Assembly (NCBI GenBank): GCA_017427415.1
Contig: JAFRSU010000074.1
Span: 1-35,647 of the forward strand
Length of the DNA: 35,647 bases
Source: Lachnospiraceae bacterium
Lineage (GTDB): Bacteria > Bacillota > Clostridia > Lachnospirales > Lachnospiraceae
Direction: 5' to 3'
Positions 32,758 to 35,647 of the stretch are shown here, in pieces (the first letter of the stretch is position 1; each line of letters starts with the position of its first letter). The notes beneath the pieces are model-generated. The model did no database searches. It saw only the letters and a list, made by a program, of their open reading frames with translations, and was not told the DNA's origin. Position numbers and translations under genes: made by a program.

Positions 32758-33507
32758 ATGACTGATAAAGAAAACATAAGAAACACAGAAAACAACAGAT
32801 GTGAAAAATACAGAAACTTCTTTACAAAAGAATACCTGATGGGACCGAACAGCTTAAGGCTGCTTGATGAAATACTTACAAAATATCCTTTAAAGGAAGG
32901 TAGTCGCGTCATGGATTTAGGCTGCGGAATGGGTATCACCAGCATGTTTCTGGCAAAGGAAGCAAATGTAAATGTATTTGCTACAGACCTTTGGATCTCA
33001 GCTACACAGAATGCGGAGAACTTTAAGAAATGGAATGTGGAAGACAGGATCATCCCGATCCATGCCGATGCAAATGATCTGCCTTATGCGCATGAATATT
33101 TCGATGCAATAGTGAGCATAGATGCATTCCATTACTTTGCTGCCAAGAAAGGAGTCTTCGAGGAGAAGATACTGCCTTTCTTAAAGAAGGACGGGGTACT
33201 GGTAGTCGCCATGCCCGGACTTAAGGAAGAATTAAACGAGGAGCAGACAGAAGCCATGCTTGATTGGTTTGAAGGCAACAAAGACGACCTTGACACCTTT
33301 CACTCAAGGAAGTGGTGGCTTGATCTGTTCGCATACAATGATGAATACGAAGTAGTGCTTGATCTTGACTTAGACTGCTTTAACGAAGCATGGCAGGACT
33401 GGTTTGAATCAGGCCATGAATACGGAATAAAGGACAAAAAGTACTTCGACCGGGGGCTCGGGGAGTATCTGTCCTTTGTGGGATTAGTTATCAGGAGAAA
33501 GAAATGA
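32758..33507 (+). CDS. Class I SAM-dependent methyltransferase
   Basis: 249 aa. SAM-binding motif I is VMDLGCGMGITSMFLAKE (about residues 50-67), followed by the acidic end of strand 2 in VFATDLW, motif II-like YFDAIVSIDAFHYF and a post-motif LKKDGVLVVAMPG. The substrate cannot be told; the build is like small-molecule methyltransferases. GGAAAGGAAG precedes the ATG. Its TGA overlaps the ATG of the MutS2-like gene (ATGA), so both are made together. With no clear promoter of its own, it probably depends on read-through past the terminator at 32585. Confidence 0.87.
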   Translation: MTDKENIRNTENNRCEKYRNFFTKEYLMGPNSLRLLDEILTKYPLKEGSRVMDLGCGMGITSMFLAKEANVNVFATDLWISATQNAENFKKWNVEDRIIPIHADANDLPYAHEYFDAIVSIDAFHYFAAKKGVFEEKILPFLKKDGVLVVAMPGLKEELNEEQTEAMLDWFEGNKDDLDTFHSRKWWLDLFAYNDEYEVVLDLDLDCFNEAWQDWFESGHEYGIKDKKYFDRGLGEYLSFVGLVIRRKK

Positions 33508-35405
33508 ATACAGAGCAACAGATAGAATTTGACAAGATAAAAGAGATATGGGCGGGATTGGCTGTGACCGGCGCCGCCAAAGAGAAAATAGCGGATGCGG
33601 CTATATTCCTTGATGAATTAGAATTGAATAAAAACTTAAGAGATACCACCAACAGCAGGCACATGATAGAAAATCTGGGCAATCCTCCTCTGCAGGACGT
33701 GACCGAGATAAGGGAGATACTTATGGAAGCCGGAAAAGGGGTATGCCTTACACCTTATCAGCTTGAGCGTGTGGAAAAGGTACTGGTGGTAGTGGAACGG
33801 CTGAAAGATTACCTTGCGCGTGGAAAATTATTTGAAAATCCGTTAGCCTACTATGATGAAAACCTTGATGAGTTAAAGGATTTAAGGGAAGAGATATGCA
33901 GGCAGATCAGATGCGAGGCAGTTGATGATCATGCCACAAATGTGCTGTATGATGTAAGGACCAGGATAGCGCGTGCAGAGGAAGCGGTGAAGCAGAAAGC
34001 GGAACAGGTAATAAGAAACAATAAGGACTGCATGGCGGACACATTCTATACATTAAGAAACGGAAGAGTGTGTGTACCGGTAAAAAAGGAGTATCGCTTC
34101 AGGATCTCGGGAAGTGTGATAGACAGATCGGCCACAGGAAATACTGTCTTCGTGGAACCGGCGGCTCTTGCAAAATACTATGAGGAACTGCAGCTGTTAA
34201 GAGTAGAGGAGGAGAATGAGGTATACAGGATCCTGTACACCCTTTCAGCCCTTGTATCCGATGCTATCCCCGTCATGGAAGAAAACATGAGTATGATGGA
34301 AAAACTGGACTTTATTTTTTCTAAAGGAAAGCTCAGCATCGATCTGGACTGCGTGGAGCCGAAGGTCAATCTGGAAAGAAGGATAGTCTTAAAAGAAGCC
34401 AGACATCCTCTGATGGATAAGAAGATAAATATACCGCTTAATTTCAATATGGGAGTAGCTATGTCAAAAATCCGCGGTATAGTCATCACAGGACCGAACA
34501 CAGGAGGTAAGACAGTATCTATCAAGACAGTGATGTTAAACAGCTACATGGCCCAGTGCGGGCTCCATGTTCCATGCAGGGAAGCGGATATATGCATGAA
34601 TTCAAACTACTTAAGCGATATCGGTGACGGACAGAATCTTTCGGAAAACCTTTCGACGTTTTCGGCGCATATCAAAAATGTGCTGGAAATACTGCAGAAG
34701 GTTAACAAAGAGAGCTTTGTCATCATGGACGAACTGGGCTCGGGTACCGATCCGGCCGAGGGCATGGGGATAGCTACAGCTATCCTCGAGGAGCTTAGGA
34801 AAAGCGGAGCAAATTTCCTTGTTACCACGCATTATCCGGAGATCAAGGAGTATGCGGCTAGGCATGAAAATATCATAAATGCCAGGATGACTTTTGACAG
34901 AGAGACATTGATGCCCACATACAGGATGGTAATAGGTGAGGCCGGAGAAAGCTGTGCTTTCTATATTGCCGACCGTCTCGGTATGCCGGAGAGTATGCTG
35001 AAGGTAGCGGTAGAAGCAGCATACGGGAAGGACGCTGTTAAAGGATACAGTTTTAAGCACAACGGGAATATAGATAAGACGGAAAACAAGAAGATACAAA
35101 AGGACAACAATCAGGCATCATCCCCGAAACTGAAAGCTCGGTTCAGAATCGGAGACAGTGTGATGGTATATCCTGACAAAAAGATAGGTATCGTATGCGA
35201 ACCCGAAAATGAAAAAGGGGTACTCAGGGTACAGATAGCAGGCCGGAAAATCTGGATAAACCATAAACGAGTAAAGCTTCATGTTAGTGCGGATGAGTTG
35301 TATCCGGAGGATTATGATTTCTCGATCATATTTGATTCGGTACATGACCGTAAGGTACGACATGACATGGAACGTAAATATACCGAGGAGATCATAATCG
35401 GGTAG
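33504..35405 (+). CDS. MutS2-like DNA/ribosome-associated ATPase lacking a complete Smr domain
   Basis: 633 aa, MutS superfamily. Core: clamp and lever helices (about 85-260), Walker A GPNTGGKT (330-337), the MutS stretch SDIGDGQNLSENLSTFSAHI (371-390), Walker B SFVIMDELGSGTDPAEG (404-420) and TTHYPEIKEYAA. C-terminally a KOW-like segment (IGDSVMVYPDKKIGIV) is seen, but the chain ends soon after, where MutS2 (about 780-790 aa) has its coiled coil and Smr nuclease. It is therefore a shortened MutS2 relative; mismatch repair is unlikely. ATGA overlap with the methyltransferase gene. Confidence 0.88.
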   Translation: MNTEQQIEFDKIKEIWAGLAVTGAAKEKIADAAIFLDELELNKNLRDTTNSRHMIENLGNPPLQDVTEIREILMEAGKGVCLTPYQLERVEKVLVVVERLKDYLARGKLFENPLAYYDENLDELKDLREEICRQIRCEAVDDHATNVLYDVRTRIARAEEAVKQKAEQVIRNNKDCMADTFYTLRNGRVCVPVKKEYRFRISGSVIDRSATGNTVFVEPAALAKYYEELQLLRVEEENEVYRILYTLSALVSDAIPVMEENMSMMEKLDFIFSKGKLSIDLDCVEPKVNLERRIVLKEARHPLMDKKINIPLNFNMGVAMSKIRGIVITGPNTGGKTVSIKTVMLNSYMAQCGLHVPCREADICMNSNYLSDIGDGQNLSENLSTFSAHIKNVLEILQKVNKESFVIMDELGSGTDPAEGMGIATAILEELRKSGANFLVTTHYPEIKEYAARHENIINARMTFDRETLMPTYRMVIGEAGESCAFYIADRLGMPESMLKVAVEAAYGKDAVKGYSFKHNGNIDKTENKKIQKDNNQASSPKLKARFRIGDSVMVYPDKKIGIVCEPENEKGVLRVQIAGRKIWINHKRVKLHVSADELYPEDYDFSIIFDSVHDRKVRHDMERKYTEEIIIG

Positions 35406-35412
35406 CGATACA

Positions 35413-35459
35413 GGGCAGCATATCACTGTGAAAATGGAGATGTAGCTGCCCGATTTTTT
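35413..35459 (+). terminator. Terminator after the MutS2-like gene
   Basis: GGGCAGC (35413-35419) pairs with GCTGCCC (35445-35451); the 25-base interior can add a few pairs. GATTTTTT follows. Confidence 0.75.
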
Positions 35460-35614
35460 AATATTTCATCAAATTTTCTTTGCGCTCAGCGTCAGATTAT
35501 AATATATTCGTATCATTAGGTCCTGTGTAGGGTAAAGAATTTGCGCTAGCATGCCGATATATAAAGAGAGAGCTTTGTTTCTTTTCAGATTATTGACGGA
35601 AGGGGTTGACAGGC
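35460..35614 (+). other. AT-rich spacer with a possible -10 element
   Basis: No gene seen. TATAAT at 35498-35503 is perfect, with only TTTCTT at 35475 as a -35 candidate. It may be the promoter for a gene that begins at the window edge. Confidence 0.35.
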
Positions 35615-35647
35615 ATGAGGCAGTTCGCTACGCTTAAGCAAGCAAGC
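35615..35647 (+). CDS. Possible start of a gene cut by the window end
   Basis: ATG at 35615 opens a frame reading MRQFATLKQAS up to the last base. GGAAGGGG at 35598-35605 could be its ribosome binding site. Eleven codons are too few to identify it or to exclude chance. Confidence 0.3.
   Translation, partial: MRQFATLKQAS

Noticed and set aside
35605..35610. TTGACA near the right edge as a -35 element
   Set aside because: At 17-base spacing the -10 position reads CTACGC, far from consensus; the sequence more likely lies between a ribosome binding site and a start codon.

Overview
This window is a chromosomal segment from a Gram-positive, clostridial bacterium, most likely a Lachnospiraceae of the Butyrivibrio/Pseudobutyrivibrio kind. 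Support comes from the Firmicutes S10-spc-alpha gene order with rpsD inside the alpha cluster, a zinc-type short S14, a zinc-finger adenylate kinase, consensus TTGACA/TATAAT promoters, strong AGGAGG ribosome binding sites, a GH10 xylanase, and an ECF transporter module linked to truA-rplM-rpsI. The family assignment is inference; no rRNA or marker search was possible.

Layout. 73-13008: rpsJ, rplC, rplD, rplW, rplB, rpsS, rplV, rpsC, rplP, rpmC, rpsQ, rplN, rplX, rplE, rpsZ, rpsH, rplF, rplR, rpsE, rpmD, rplO, secY, adk, map, infA. A strong promoter at 13031-13059 then opens rpmJ, rpsM, rpsK, rpsD, rpoA, rplQ, ending in a terminator at 16491-16527. 16574-21045 (minus strand): moxR, a DUF58 gene and a transmembrane transglutaminase. 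21399-25173 (plus): a small DUF1858 redox protein, ecfA1, ecfA2, ecfT, truA. 25239-26356: promoter, leader, rplM, rpsI, strong terminator. 26627-35459 is accessory: an AAA ATPase/DUF4143 protein, a minus-strand Xre regulator, a lipoprotein, a GH10 xylanase with a hotdog thioesterase, a non-coding structured region with its own perfect promoter and terminator, a methyltransferase, and a MutS2-like ATPase. The last ~190 bases hold only a possible gene start.

How it works together. The first half makes the ribosome, RNA polymerase alpha, the Sec channel, and the enzymes that supply nucleotides and trim initiator methionine. The moxR block probably acts at the cell surface. The ECF module energises vitamin or metal uptake. 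The xylanase and its neighbours point to plant-polysaccharide use.

The unusual content lies between genes. Five normally tight ribosomal-protein junctions (rpsJ-rplC, rplW-rplB, rpsS-rplV, rpsH-rplF, rpoA-rplQ) carry tandem hairpins or multi-branched palindromes, some belonging to repeat families seen elsewhere in the window. The rpsM leader is about 280 bases of consecutive hairpins ending in a terminator-like structure. The best candidate for something undescribed is 32299-32627: a perfect promoter, about 290 bases of highly foldable non-coding sequence with an 11-bp long-range helix, mutually exclusive pairings around an intrinsic terminator, and a methyltransferase/MutS2-like operon downstream that shows no convincing promoter of its own.
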